Source of the DNA: Bacillus sp. FJAT-29937
GTDB taxonomy: Bacteria; Bacillota; Bacilli; Bacillales; Cytobacillaceae
Direction: 5' to 3'
NCBI RefSeq assembly: GCF_001509555.1
Contig: NZ_LMAS01000001.1
Location: 404,971-468,970 of the forward strand
Length of the DNA stretch: 64,000 nucleotides
Numbering within the stretch: position 1 is the stretch's first letter; every line of letters begins with the position of its first letter. The position numbers and the translations under genes are program-made. This document shows positions 9,191-17,685 of the stretch, piece by piece. Below the pieces are notes generated by a model. That model had not been told where the DNA came from and made no database searches. It saw only the letters and a list, made by a program, of their open reading frames with translations.

Positions 9191-9221
9191 AAATAAAGCG
9201 ATGCTAAGCACCGCTTTATTT
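9191..9221 (-). terminator. Intrinsic terminator at the end of rny
   Basis: Stem AAATAAAGCG (9191-9200) / CGCTTTATTT (9212-9221) that overlaps the rny stop codon, with T-rich sequence following on the minus strand. Confidence 0.7.
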
Positions 9222-10781
9222 CGCATATTCCACGGCTCGTGTTTCACGAATAACCGTAACTTTTATATGTCCTGGATAATCAAGCTCTTCTTCAATCTTC
9301 TTTCGAATATCCCTCGCTAAACGATGGGCTTCAAGGTCATCAATTTGTTCAGGTTTGACTAAAATACGAATTTCTCGGCCAGCTTGAATGGCAAATGACT
9401 TTTCAACGCCATCATAAGATTCGGAAATCTCTTCAAGCTTTTCAAGACGTCGAATATAATTTTCTAACGTCTCTCTTCTTGCACCTGGTCTTGCTGCTGA
9501 AAGCGCATCAGCTGCAGCTACTAGTACGGCAATGATTGAAGTAGGCTCAGTGTCCCCATGGTGTGAAGCAATACTGTTAATTACAATTGGGTGCTCTTTA
9601 TATTTCGTTGCAAGCTCAACCCCAATTTCAACATGGCTTCCTTCCACTTCATGATCAATGGCCTTTCCAATATCATGAAGCAAGCCTGCTCGTCTCGCAA
9701 GAACCTCATCCTGCCCTAATTCTGCTGCAAGTAATCCTGATAATTGAGCGACTTCCATCGAATGCTTTAATACATTCTGACCGTAGCTTGTCCTGAATTT
9801 CAAGCGCCCGAGAATTTTAATAAGATCCGGATGGAGTCCATGTACACCCACTTCAAAGGTCGTTTGCTCACCAATTTCACGGATATGCTCATCCACTTCC
9901 CGGCGTGCCTTATCGACCATTTCTTCAATGCGAGCAGGATGTATACGACCGTCCTGTACAAGCTTGTCTAAAGCTAATCGGGCAGTCTCACGGCGAATTG
10001 GATCAAATCCTGATAAAATGACAGCTTCTGGTGTATCATCGATAATAAGGTCAATTCCTGTAAGCGTTTCAAGAGTACGAATGTTTCGGCCTTCACGGCC
10101 AATTATCCGTCCCTTCATTTCATCATTAGGCAGGTTAACTACAGAAACTGTTGTTTCTGCAACATGATCCGCTGCGCATCGTTGGATTGCCAGTGACAAG
10201 ATATCCTTCGCCTTCTTATCGGCTTCTTCTTTCGCTCTAATCTCGCTCTCTTTAATCATTATGGCGACATCATGAGCCACTTCTTGCTCTACGCGCTCTA
10301 AAATGATGGACTTAGCCGCTTCACGGGTTAAGCCTGAGATGCGTTCTAGTTCAGCCTGTTGTGTTCGTACCATCTCGTCCACTTTGCTTTCCATCTCTTC
10401 AATATGCTGTTGTCTTTTGTTAAGAGAATCGTCCCTCTTCTCTAAAAGTGTTTCACGTTTATCTAACGTTTCATCTTTACGATCAAGATTTTCTTCTTTT
10501 TGCAGTAAACGATTTTCTTGTTTTTGAAGCTCATTTCTTCGATCACGAATTTCACGCTCCGCTTCAGTACGAAGCTTGTGAATCTCATCCTTTGCTTCAA
10601 GCAAGGCTTCTTTCTTTAAAGCATCTGCTTCACGCTTAGAATCTTCCAAAATCTGCTCCGCAGAATCTTTGGCTCCTGCGATCTTTGCTTGAGCAATGGA
10701 CTTACAAACAAAATAGCTAACAACTGCACCGACGAATAGGCCAAGCAAACTGGAGATGATGATTGCTGTTAATAGTTCCAT
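9216..10781 (-). CDS. rny: Ribonuclease Y
   Basis: Membrane-anchored endoribonuclease that initiates bulk mRNA decay (521 residues). Seen: an N-terminal membrane helix (~5-25), a long coiled coil (~30-200) rich in Glu/Lys/Arg, a KH domain (~210-275 with [15 protein letters not shown]), and an HD domain with [12 protein letters not shown] (~365-376) giving the catalytic His-Asp. The C-terminus [14 protein letters not shown] is identical to the B. subtilis end. Two ATGs are adjacent (10784 and 10781); the second is seven bases from AGGAGG and is chosen. It is downstream of recA, from which it is separated by a repeat element. Confidence 0.96.
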   Translation of the reverse strand: MELLTAIIISSLLGLFVGAVVSYFVCKSIAQAKIAGAKDSAEQILEDSKREADALKKEALLEAKDEIHKLRTEAEREIRDRRNELQKQENRLLQKEENLDRKDETLDKRETLLEKRDDSLNKRQQHIEEMESKVDEMVRTQQAELERISGLTREAAKSIILERVEQEVAHDVAIMIKESEIRAKEEADKKAKDILSLAIQRCAADHVAETTVSVVNLPNDEMKGRIIGREGRNIRTLETLTGIDLIIDDTPEAVILSGFDPIRRETARLALDKLVQDGRIHPARIEEMVDKARREVDEHIREIGEQTTFEVGVHGLHPDLIKILGRLKFRTSYGQNVLKHSMEVAQLSGLLAAELGQDEVLARRAGLLHDIGKAIDHEVEGSHVEIGVELATKYKEHPIVINSIASHHGDTEPTSIIAVLVAAADALSAARPGARRETLENYIRRLEKLEEISESYDGVEKSFAIQAGREIRILVKPEQIDDLEAHRLARDIRKKIEEELDYPGHIKVTVIRETRAVEYAK

Positions 10782-11017
10782 CATTTCACCTCCTCTTGCT
10801 ATGAACTTTTTTGTGTTACGTTTTTAAAGTGTCGGCATGTATATTGTCCCATTCAACATACAGCACAAAGGCTTTTCAACGTTTTCATTCATCATAAAAT
10901 GTAAAATATACATTTTTAATTGTAAAGGTGTGGAATTTCATTGTCAAGGCTTTGTCGCTAGGGCGCTAGTTATTATGCATATATCTCATTAATTCATTTT
11001 GGAATTTTTTATTCCAA

Positions 11018-11260
11018 GGCTCTGTTAAACATGTTTGGTGATTTCCGTTCCAGGCACTTCGCTTTCCGCGGGCGACCGCCGAGCCTCCTCGACACTTCGT
11101 GTCTGCGGGGTCTCGTCTGATTCGCTTCTCCCACAGGACATTGAATAATCCTCCGCGAATAAACACCGCACGAAGAAAATGCGAATGCATTTTTGAGGAT
11201 CGAGTGCCTTCCACTGCAATCAACAGTGGTCTAAAATCAATAGCATTCTTTAACACAGCC
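11018..11260. mobile_element. MITE-like intergenic repeat with terminal inverted repeats
   Basis: A 243-base block between rny and recA whose ends are GGCTCTGTTAAA (11018-11029) and TTTAACACAGCC (11249-11260), inverted repeats with one mismatch in 12. It is much richer in G+C than its surroundings (for example CCGCGGGCGACCGCCGAG) and contains subterminal imperfect inverted repeats (GTTCCAGGCACTTCGC against GAGTGCCTTCCACTG) and a central hairpin GACAC-TTC-GTGTC (11091-11103). I recognise similar blocks as common intergenic repeats in Bacillaceae genomes. No transposase gene; open frames inside it (for example 10966-11256) lack ribosome binding sites. The rest of the 540-base gap holds the recA terminator and AT-rich sequence. 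Confidence 0.65.
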
Positions 11261-11272
11261 TAATTTAAAAAA

Positions 11273-11304
11273 AGCAAAGCCGCACTAGTTAAGGCGGCTT
11301 TGCT
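11273..11304 (-). terminator. Intrinsic terminator after recA
   Basis: Stem AGCAAAGCCGC (11273-11283) / GCGGCTTTGCT (11294-11304), 10-base loop, then TTTTTTT on the minus strand. Confidence 0.9.
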
Positions 11305-11325
11305 TACTTTACAGAAAACTCGGAA

Positions 11326-12366
11326 TTAGTCAGCTAGTTGAAATTCCTCTTGTTCCTCGTCATCATTAAATGTTTTCACACTATCAAGTCCATAGTGCTC
11401 ACGTATTTGAGCTTGAATTTGTAAAAGAATATCTTTATTTTCCTTCAGGAATTGCTTGGCATTTTCACGGCCTTGCCCTAAACGTTCCTCATTGTAAGAA
11501 TACCAAGAGCCGCTTTTTTGGACGATATCAAGCTCAGATCCTAAGTCAATAATCTCGCCTTCCTTCGATATTCCTTCTCCATACATAATATCCACTTCTG
11601 CCACACGGAACGGAGGGGCAACTTTATTCTTGACTACTTTAATCTTTGTTTTATTTCCCACTATATCAGTGCCTTGCTTTAATTGTTCAGCACGTCGTAC
11701 TTCTAGACGAATAGTTGAATAGAATTTAAGAGCACGTCCACCTGGAGTAGTCTCAGGATTTCCAAACATAACTCCTACCTTTTCACGAATCTGGTTGATG
11801 AAAATAGCAATCGTTTTCGATTTATTAATTGCACCGGAAAGTTTACGCAGCGCCTGGGACATTAGACGAGCTTGCAGTCCGACATGGGCATCTCCCATCT
11901 CCCCTTCAATCTCCGCCTTTGGAACAAGAGCTGCAACAGAGTCTATAACTAGTATATCTACTGCACCGCTTCTTACGAGTGCTTCAGCGATCTCTAATGC
12001 CTGCTCACCTGTATCAGGCTGAGAAAGCAGCAGCTCATCAATATTTACGCCAAGCTTTTGCGCGTAAACTGGATCAAGCGCATGTTCTGCATCAATAAAT
12101 GCTGCTTGTCCTCCAGTTGCTTGCACTTCTGCAATAGCATGTAATGCCACAGTTGTTTTACCTGAGCTCTCAGGACCGTAAATTTCGATAATCCGCCCTC
12201 TAGGGTAACCACCTATCCCAAGTGCTGCATCCAATGCTAGTGAACCACTCGGAATGGCAGAAATTCTTCGATCCGTCTGCTCTCCCAGTTTCATAATAGA
12301 GCCTTTACCAAATTGCTTTTCTATTTGTTTTAATGCCATCTCAAGTGCTGCTTGACGATCGCTCAT
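11326..12366 (-). CDS. recA: Recombinase RecA
   Basis: A 346-residue RecA that forms the ATP-dependent strand-exchange filament and triggers LexA self-cleavage. Walker [10 protein letters not shown] (~64-72), Walker [13 protein letters not shown], loop L1/L2 region with [21 protein letters not shown], and the acidic C-terminal tail ([12 protein letters not shown]). Start ATG with GGAGG. Transcribed singly: a sigma-A promoter with LexA box lies upstream and a strong terminator follows. Confidence 0.98.
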   Translation of the reverse strand: MSDRQAALEMALKQIEKQFGKGSIMKLGEQTDRRISAIPSGSLALDAALGIGGYPRGRIIEIYGPESSGKTTVALHAIAEVQATGGQAAFIDAEHALDPVYAQKLGVNIDELLLSQPDTGEQALEIAEALVRSGAVDILVIDSVAALVPKAEIEGEMGDAHVGLQARLMSQALRKLSGAINKSKTIAIFINQIREKVGVMFGNPETTPGGRALKFYSTIRLEVRRAEQLKQGTDIVGNKTKIKVVKNKVAPPFRVAEVDIMYGEGISKEGEIIDLGSELDIVQKSGSWYSYNEERLGQGRENAKQFLKENKDILLQIQAQIREHYGLDSVKTFNDDEEQEEFQLAD

Positions 12367-12432
12367 GTTTCTTCCTCCTTTATCTTAACAAAACACACAT
12401 TTGTTTACATTTGATCTTGAAAACCTATCTTT

Positions 12433-12461
12433 ACTATAACTGTTTTTTATTCGTTTGTCGA
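12433..12461 (-). promoter_or_regulatory. Sigma-A promoter of recA
   Basis: On the minus strand TCGACA (12461-12456), a 17-base spacer, and TATAGT (12438-12433). One mismatch to consensus in each hexamer at optimal spacing, about 70 bases before the recA start. Confidence 0.75.
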
Positions 12462-12470
12462 GAATAAATT

Positions 12471-12484
12471 CGAACATTCATTCG
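12471..12484 (-). promoter_or_regulatory. LexA (SOS) box of recA
   Basis: CGAATGAATGTTCG on the minus strand fits the Bacillus LexA consensus CGAACN4GTTCG with one mismatch and is very close to the B. subtilis recA box (CGAATATGCGTTCG). It lies nine bases upstream of the -35 hexamer, so recA should be DNA-damage inducible. Confidence 0.85.
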
Positions 12485-12615
12485 TCTTTTTTTCACTGCT
12501 TAGAATGAATGAAAATCATATTTCAACTAGCTGAAATTAATATTTTCATAGTGTACATCGTATAGAAAATGAAATTATAGAAAGTTGTCAAATATTTTAT
12601 AGCGTAATAAAAAAA

Positions 12616-12639
12616 CAGAATGCCTTAATTGACATTCTG
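12616..12639 (-). terminator. Intrinsic terminator after cinA
   Basis: Stem CAGAATG (12616-12622) / CATTCTG (12633-12639) overlapping the end of cinA and followed by TTTTTTT on the minus strand. Confidence 0.7.
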
Positions 12640-13878
12640 CATGGCTTTCATATGCCGCATTAGAAAGTAACAGCCATATTTCACACTTCTAACCCGAATG
12701 GCTTCTCTTGTTCCTCCCAAATTTAACTTTTCTGCTAGTTTTAACTTCCCCTTCAAATAAATCCCTATAAAGACTGTGCCAACAGCCTTGCCTTCCAGTT
12801 CATCGGGACCTGCTACACCAGTAAAGCTGATCCCTATATCCGAATTCATAAGATCCGCAACATTTGCAGCCAGTTCCATTGCACATTGTGCACTGACGAC
12901 ACCTTCTTTATGAATGGTCTCTTGCTGTACATGCAGTACATTTACTTTCACTTCATTTGTATAGCACACGACGCCACCCTTTAAATAGGAGCCGGCACCT
13001 GGAATGGATGTAAATGTCTGTTGAAACATTCCTCCAGTTAAGCTTTCAGCGCAGCTGATAGTTAAGCCATTTTCTTTAATTAATTTAATGGTCTCATTCA
13101 TAAGAGAAGTATCGTCATAGCCATAAAAATATTCTCCCACACGAGAGAGAATAGCTTCCTCTGTTTCATCCAATAATTGAAGAGCCGTTTCCATCTGCTT
13201 ATGCTTCGCGGTAAGTCTGAGTGTTACCTCTCCATCAGAAGCTAAAGGGGCAATAGTCGGATTAGATTGGGTATCAATTAAATCTTCTATTTCTGTTTCA
13301 AGCAGAGCTTCACCAATGCCGAAGAATCTTAAAATTCGCGACACAATGACATCTTCTTCATAAAGCTTTGAGCGCAGGAGCGGGTACCCATGCTTCAGAA
13401 ACATCGGTTCCATTTCCTTTGGAGGCCCCGGAAGAAGCATATACATATGATTTTTTGCATCAAGAAACATTCCAGGCGCCATTCCATGCTCATTTGGCAA
13501 TACTTGTGAACCTTCTAAGACAATCGCTTGCTTTTTATTATTTTCAGTCATTACCCGATTGGAACGTTCAAAATAGAGTTCAATTAATTTAAGCGCTTGT
13601 TCATCCATGATCAGCTGCTTATTCAAATGATTAGCAATCGTTTCCTTCGTTAAATCATCCTTCGTTGGCCCTAAACCACCAGTAAAAATAAGAAAATCAG
13701 AGCGATCTTCGGCTATTTCAATCGCAGCCTTTAGACGCTTCGGATTATCTCCTACGACTGTATGATAATAAACATTAATGCCTAAATCAGCAAGCTGCTG
13801 CGACAAAAACTTAGCATTTGTATTAACAATTTGACCTAGCAATAGTTCAGAACCTACAGCAATGATTTCTGCATTCAT
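12625..13878 (-). CDS. cinA: CinA family protein (competence-damage inducible, nucleotide metabolism)
   Basis: A 417-residue CinA with an N-terminal MoCF/COG1058 domain ([39 protein letters not shown]; pyrophosphatase type in homologues) and a C-terminal nicotinamide-nucleotide amidase domain (~255-410, with [12 protein letters not shown] and SFTGVAGPD). The catalytic-type Ser of the amidase domain is in AESLTGG. The frame is open six codons further, but ATG at 13878 has AAGGTGG at the right distance and matches the family start. It precedes recA, with which it is co-transcribed in many bacteria; here a terminator-like hairpin separates them. Confidence 0.95.
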   Translation of the reverse strand: MNAEIIAVGSELLLGQIVNTNAKFLSQQLADLGINVYYHTVVGDNPKRLKAAIEIAEDRSDFLIFTGGLGPTKDDLTKETIANHLNKQLIMDEQALKLIELYFERSNRVMTENNKKQAIVLEGSQVLPNEHGMAPGMFLDAKNHMYMLLPGPPKEMEPMFLKHGYPLLRSKLYEEDVIVSRILRFFGIGEALLETEIEDLIDTQSNPTIAPLASDGEVTLRLTAKHKQMETALQLLDETEEAILSRVGEYFYGYDDTSLMNETIKLIKENGLTISCAESLTGGMFQQTFTSIPGAGSYLKGGVVCYTNEVKVNVLHVQQETIHKEGVVSAQCAMELAANVADLMNSDIGISFTGVAGPDELEGKAVGTVFIGIYLKGKLKLAEKLNLGGTREAIRVRSVKYGCYFLMRHMKAMQNVN

Positions 13879-13905
13879 TCGGGACGCCACCTTCATTTAC
13901 TGAAT

Positions 13906-14484
13906 CTATTTTGAATTAGAAAATACTTGCTTATTTTTTATGAAATAATCCCAGCCAGACCAAATCGTAAAGATCATGGCAATCCAAAGGGCTATATCAG
14001 CAAACGGAATAGAGAACATTTCAAAAATAATATTATGTAAAAGCAAAGCTGAAATCGCCACTATTTGTGCCCATGTTTTGATTTTCCCTAACATATTTGC
14101 TGCTACTACTTCTCCCCCTTCAGCTAGAAGAAGACGTAATCCAGTTACCGCAAATTCACGGCTAATAATAATAATCACAATCCATGATGGAGCAAACCCC
14201 AGTTCTACAAGAACGATTAAGGCAGCAGAAACTAGCAGCTTATCTGCCAATGGATCAAGGAACTTACCAAAGTTTGTTACGAGGTTAAGCTTCCTTGCGT
14301 AATAACCATCCACCCAGTCTGTAGCAGAGGCAAAAATAAATACAAGCGCTCCAATTAAATGGGTCACGGGTAGCGTAGTCCCTAGCATAGTCACCTCACC
14401 CCATGAAAATGGACCGAGCATGATAATTAAAAATAATGGGATAAGGCAAATTCTTGAAATAGTAATTTTGTTAGGCAGATTCAT
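13906..14484 (-). CDS. pgsA: CDP-diacylglycerol-glycerol-3-phosphate 3-phosphatidyltransferase
   Basis: A 192-residue integral membrane enzyme that makes phosphatidylglycerol phosphate. The CDP-alcohol phosphotransferase signature D-G-x2-A-R-x8-G-x3-D-x3-D is complete: DWVDGYYARKLN, then FGKFLDPLADK (~57-83). Four to six hydrophobic segments are visible. Start ATG with GGAGG. It lies between rodZ and cinA, the standard Bacillus order. Confidence 0.96.
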   Translation of the reverse strand: MNLPNKITISRICLIPLFLIIMLGPFSWGEVTMLGTTLPVTHLIGALVFIFASATDWVDGYYARKLNLVTNFGKFLDPLADKLLVSAALIVLVELGFAPSWIVIIIISREFAVTGLRLLLAEGGEVVAANMLGKIKTWAQIVAISALLLHNIIFEMFSIPFADIALWIAMIFTIWSGWDYFIKNKQVFSNSK

Positions 14485-14526
14485 GATTTACCTCCAGTGT
14501 GTAATAAGCGATGAGAAAAAGTGAAA

Positions 14527-14550
14527 AATAGTCATCAAAAGATGACTATT
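14527..14550 (-). terminator. Hairpin at the end of rodZ
   Basis: A perfect 10-bp stem AATAGTCATC (14527-14536) / GATGACTATT (14541-14550), loop AAAA, overlapping the rodZ stop codon and followed by TTTTTCACTTTTTC on the minus strand. A likely terminator or attenuator between rodZ and pgsA. Confidence 0.7.
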
Positions 14551-15466
14551 CGTTGCTCGTTAAGTAGCGAATGGTAATATTCTGCGTCACAACCTGAGCC
14601 GGATCAACGGCAAAAGCAATTTTTTCATCATTCACATAAATCTCAGTTTCAAGGGAGTTCCCAATGATAAGCGCAGCTTCAGTCTCTTTTGAAAAATCGA
14701 GAAGCTGACTTTCAGTGTCCCCTTTTGTTAATGTTCCTTGGTAGAAAGAAGTTCCCTTTCCATTTTTGACACTAACCCATGTCTTTCCAGTCGAAACAAC
14801 CTTCAATTCAAACTTATCTGTATTTTTCAATTCATATATTGAATTTTTGCCGCTAGTTTCAACGACAACAAGTTCTTGCTTCGGTGCAAGAGGTGTTTCC
14901 TCTTTGGCTTCATCCTCTGTTGCCTCATTTTCTTCATCCGGATTTGAAGATTCTTTATCAGAGGCAACATCGGAATTAGTATTAGAATCTTTGGAGAAGT
15001 TTTCTGATTCTTCAAGCCGAACTTGCTCACTTCCGCTATTATCCGCAAGATCCTGATCTTCATTTCCATCCCCTTTTTGGGTGACGAAGTAATAAACAAC
15101 GGCTGCAGCACCTATAATAAACACGGCAATTAATATTTTCGGAAGAATATCAAATACCTTTGAACCGCCTGAAGTAATATCTTTTCTTGATTGTACTCTG
15201 GACAGTTTTTCAGGAATATCCTCATTAGTAGTAGGAGGAATTTCCGATTTATACTGTTCGAATAGCTCTTCCGGCTGCAGTCCAACCGCTTCTGCATACT
15301 GTTTAATAAAAGCCCGAATATAGAATTGCCCAGGCATCATACTATAATTTCCTTCTTCAATGCCAATTAAATACCGCTTTTGAATTTTAGTAATCACTTG
15401 CAAGTCATCGAGACTTAATCCTTTAGCCAATCGGGCTTCTTTTAACTTAACCCCAAGTTCTGACAA
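14546..15466 (-). CDS. rodZ: RodZ-type cell-shape protein (helix-turn-helix, membrane anchor, DUF4115)
   Basis: A 306-residue protein (YmfM in B. subtilis) that links MreB to the membrane in rod-shaped cells. Residues ~1-70 form an Xre-type helix-turn-helix (LKEARLAKGLSLDDLQVITKI); one membrane helix at ~112-130 (ILIAVFIIGAAAVVYYFV); then an acidic Ser/Glu-rich linker (~133-195); and a C-terminal DUF4115 beta domain (~200-306). The start is TTG at 15466, with GAAGGTG seven bases before it. It lies between ymfK and pgsA as in B. subtilis. Confidence 0.92.
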   Translation of the reverse strand: MSELGVKLKEARLAKGLSLDDLQVITKIQKRYLIGIEEGNYSMMPGQFYIRAFIKQYAEAVGLQPEELFEQYKSEIPPTTNEDIPEKLSRVQSRKDITSGGSKVFDILPKILIAVFIIGAAAVVYYFVTQKGDGNEDQDLADNSGSEQVRLEESENFSKDSNTNSDVASDKESSNPDEENEATEDEAKEETPLAPKQELVVVETSGKNSIYELKNTDKFELKVVSTGKTWVSVKNGKGTSFYQGTLTKGDTESQLLDFSKETEAALIIGNSLETEIYVNDEKIAFAVDPAQVVTQNITIRYLTSNE

Positions 15467-15484
15467 TTTTTAACACCTTCCAAC

Positions 15485-16279
15485 TTACGAAAAATCAAAG
15501 CCTCCAAAGTCCGATTCGGAGATCATTTTGGTTTTATCGACAATATCATATTTTATTTCCTCTTCAGGATCATTGCGAAGCTCAATTATATAATCGAAAT
15601 CTTCAATCGAATACTCTGTGTTTTCCACAAAAATATCTGGATGCTCAACCACTTTAACTGCATTCATACTCATAATTTCACGAACAAGCTGCCAATGGCG
15701 TTCATTTGCTCGTCTAGAAGAGACAATACCATCAATAATAAATAGATTATTTTCGTTATACTCATCATGAATTAATTGATTGCGAATCGTTTGTTTCAAA
15801 AGGGTGGAGGAAACAAATAACCACCGTTTATTCGCACAGACGCTTGAAGCAACGATTGATTCGGTTTTCCCTACACGAGGCATTCCTCTTATACCTATTA
15901 GTTTGTGCCCATCCTGCTTAAATAATTCTGCCATAAAGTCAACTAATAGTCCAAGCTCGTCCCTTACGAAACGAAAAGTCTTTTTATCATCTGCATCTCT
16001 TTGTATGTATCTTCCGTGCCGAACAGCTAGACGATCCCTTAATTTGGGTTTACGGAGTTTAATTAATTTTATTGTATCCATTGTGTGTAAAATAGACTCT
16101 AGCCGAACAATTTGTTCATTGCTTTCTGCTAGAATTAATAGCCCCCTGCGGCCTTCATCAACACCATTGATCGTAACGATGTTTATGGAAAGCATACCTA
16201 AAAGGGAAGAAATATCACCAAGCAAACCGGGACGGTTTTTTTGGATTTCATACTCTAAATACCACTCTGTTTTACTCAA
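15485..16279 (-). CDS. ymfK: YmfK family protein (DUF3388): ACT-like domain plus P-loop region
   Basis: A conserved 264-residue protein of unknown function. The first ~80 residues read like an ACT regulatory domain (EWYLEYEIQKNRPGLLGDISSLLG, INIVTINGVDEGRRGLLI). From ~125 there is an ATPase-like part with a textbook Walker A, GMPRVGKT, and a hydrophobic strand ending in Asp (NLFIIDG, Walker B-like). The start is TTG at 16279 with AAGGAGG. It sits between ymfJ and rodZ, a conserved neighbourhood, which suggests but does not show a link to envelope or shape functions. A small-molecule-controlled NTPase is an inference. Confidence 0.85.
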   Translation of the reverse strand: MSKTEWYLEYEIQKNRPGLLGDISSLLGMLSINIVTINGVDEGRRGLLILAESNEQIVRLESILHTMDTIKLIKLRKPKLRDRLAVRHGRYIQRDADDKKTFRFVRDELGLLVDFMAELFKQDGHKLIGIRGMPRVGKTESIVASSVCANKRWLFVSSTLLKQTIRNQLIHDEYNENNLFIIDGIVSSRRANERHWQLVREIMSMNAVKVVEHPDIFVENTEYSIEDFDYIIELRNDPEEEIKYDIVDKTKMISESDFGGFDFS

Positions 16280-16471
16280 AATTAATTACCTCCTTAAGTA
16301 CCGTTCCTAAACTTCCCTTTACGTTTAATAGGTTGGAAATGAAAGACCTATTTGTCCTCTTATCAATACGCACTTTTATAATAAATGATTTCGAACAAAG
16401 ATGAAAGGAAAAACAAAGCAGAACATCATAAAAATAGATTTTCGTTAGAGATATATTCATTAAATAGCACA

Positions 16472-16500
16472 AAAAAAGAGAGGGTGCTCCTCTCTTTTTT
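16472..16500 (-). terminator. Intrinsic terminator after ymfJ
   Basis: Stem AAAAAAGAGAGG (16472-16483) / CCTCTCTTTTTT (16489-16500), loop GTGCT. Symmetric, so potentially active on both strands; it lies just past the ymfJ stop. Confidence 0.85.
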
Positions 16501-16508
16501 TCCATATA

Positions 16509-16766
16509 TTATTGTGTTCCGTTGTTCTCAACCAGTTTAACCATAATATTTGCAATGGCCATCTGTTCATCTTTGTCAGCAACGGACCATAAATCAGAGA
16601 GAATTCTCTGCTGTTCATTTTTCGGATCTACTTGTTTCGCTAAGTAGTCTCCTATTTGGTAGGCAAGGGTATTAATGGTGTCTTTATTCATTCCCTGCTG
16701 CTGTCCCTGGTCTAGACGATCACCTAGAAAGTCTTTCCATTGCTGCCAATTTTCAAGTACAGACAT
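16509..16766 (-). CDS. ymfJ: YmfJ family protein (DUF3243)
   Basis: An 85-residue conserved Bacillales protein of unknown function, mostly helical (MSVLENWQQWKDFLGDRLDQG, then DYLAKQVDPKNEQQRIL). The family is short and found almost only next to ymfI and ymfK. Start ATG with GGAGGATA. No motif points to an activity. Confidence 0.88.
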   Translation of the reverse strand: MSVLENWQQWKDFLGDRLDQGQQQGMNKDTINTLAYQIGDYLAKQVDPKNEQQRILSDLWSVADKDEQMAIANIMVKLVENNGTQ

Positions 16767-16873
16767 GAGTATATCCTCCTTTAAAAACTGTGTTGTACAC
16801 TTCAGTACATAGTTATTTTGTTTATTGGAGAGAAAAAATATTCATGATTTCTTTGGAACCTTTCAGCAATTGA

Positions 16874-17596
16874 TTAAGTATACCAACCGCCATTTACGGC
16901 GAGCACTTGTCCTGTTATATAAGATGATTTTTCTGACAGAAGAAATGAAACCGAATCAGCAATATTTTCAGGTGAAGCAAGTCTCCCCATTGGAATTTCA
17001 TTTTTTAGCGCTTCAAGCTCATCAAAAGAGAATCCCTCTATCATTGCTGTTTGCACGGCACCTGGCGCTACAGCATTTACTCTGATGCCATTAAAGGCCA
17101 GCTCCTTGCTTAATGCTTTAACAAAGGATATTTGGGCCCCTTTAACAGTAGAGTAGGCAACCTCACAAGCAGCTCCTGTTTGACCCCATACGGAAGAGAT
17201 GACAATGATATTTCCGCTTCTTTTGGCCAATAATTTAGGCAGTAATTGCTTTGTAAGCATGAGCGGTGTTGTAACATGAAGGTTAATCAGCTTTTCTGCC
17301 ATGCTGTCTTCAAGCTCATATAGAAGACCGTAATGGCTTATCCCGCTATTATGTATAATGGCATCAATTGAAAAAATATTTTTTACAAGCTTTTTATAGC
17401 CACTTTTTGAAGATAAATCTGCCTGAATTGGAATATACTCACCGCCAAATGCTCTAAGCTGCTCCATTAGCGTTTCAATTGCCTTCTTATTCTCATGATA
17501 GTGCAAATATAAATGATAGCCTTCTGCCGCTAATTTAACTGCAATCGCTTCCCCGATCCCACCGCTTGCTCCCGTAATTAATGCATATTTCCTCAT
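16874..17596 (-). CDS. ymfI: Short-chain dehydrogenase/reductase YmfI (FabG-like)
   Basis: A 240-residue SDR oxidoreductase. Seen: cofactor motif TGASGGIGEA (~8-17), the structural IHNSGIS (NAG-equivalent), catalytic Ser in VISSVWGQ, the Y-x3-K pair in YSTVKGAQ (~150), and a C-terminal TGQVLAVNGGW typical of FabG-like enzymes. The frame is open 38 codons further upstream but that stretch reads through a terminator hairpin; ATG at 17596 has GGAGTG upstream. The physiological substrate is not known; it is not the acyl-ACP synthesis locus fabG. Confidence 0.92.
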   Translation of the reverse strand: MRKYALITGASGGIGEAIAVKLAAEGYHLYLHYHENKKAIETLMEQLRAFGGEYIPIQADLSSKSGYKKLVKNIFSIDAIIHNSGISHYGLLYELEDSMAEKLINLHVTTPLMLTKQLLPKLLAKRSGNIIVISSVWGQTGAACEVAYSTVKGAQISFVKALSKELAFNGIRVNAVAPGAVQTAMIEGFSFDELEALKNEIPMGRLASPENIADSVSFLLSEKSSYITGQVLAVNGGWYT

Positions 17597-17630
17597 CCTG
17601 TTCACTCCATGCTCTATAATAAAAAGGAAA

Positions 17631-17655
17631 GAAAGCGCCAATGAAAGGCGCTTTC
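17631..17655 (-). terminator. Intrinsic terminator between ymfH and ymfI
   Basis: Stem GAAAGCGCC (17631-17639) / GGCGCTTTC (17647-17655), 7-base loop, then TTTCCTTTTTATTAT on the minus strand. Confidence 0.75.
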
Positions 17656-17685
17656 TCCTTATTATCGTCCTATTGTTTTTGTTAA

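Noticed and set aside
10966-11256. Open frames of 96 and 64 codons on the minus strand between rny and recA
   Set aside because: They lie almost wholly inside the MITE-like repeat, have no ribosome binding site, and their composition follows the repeat rather than coding sequence.
15780-16310. A 176-codon plus-strand frame
   Set aside because: Antisense to ymfK; no ribosome binding site or recognisable product.
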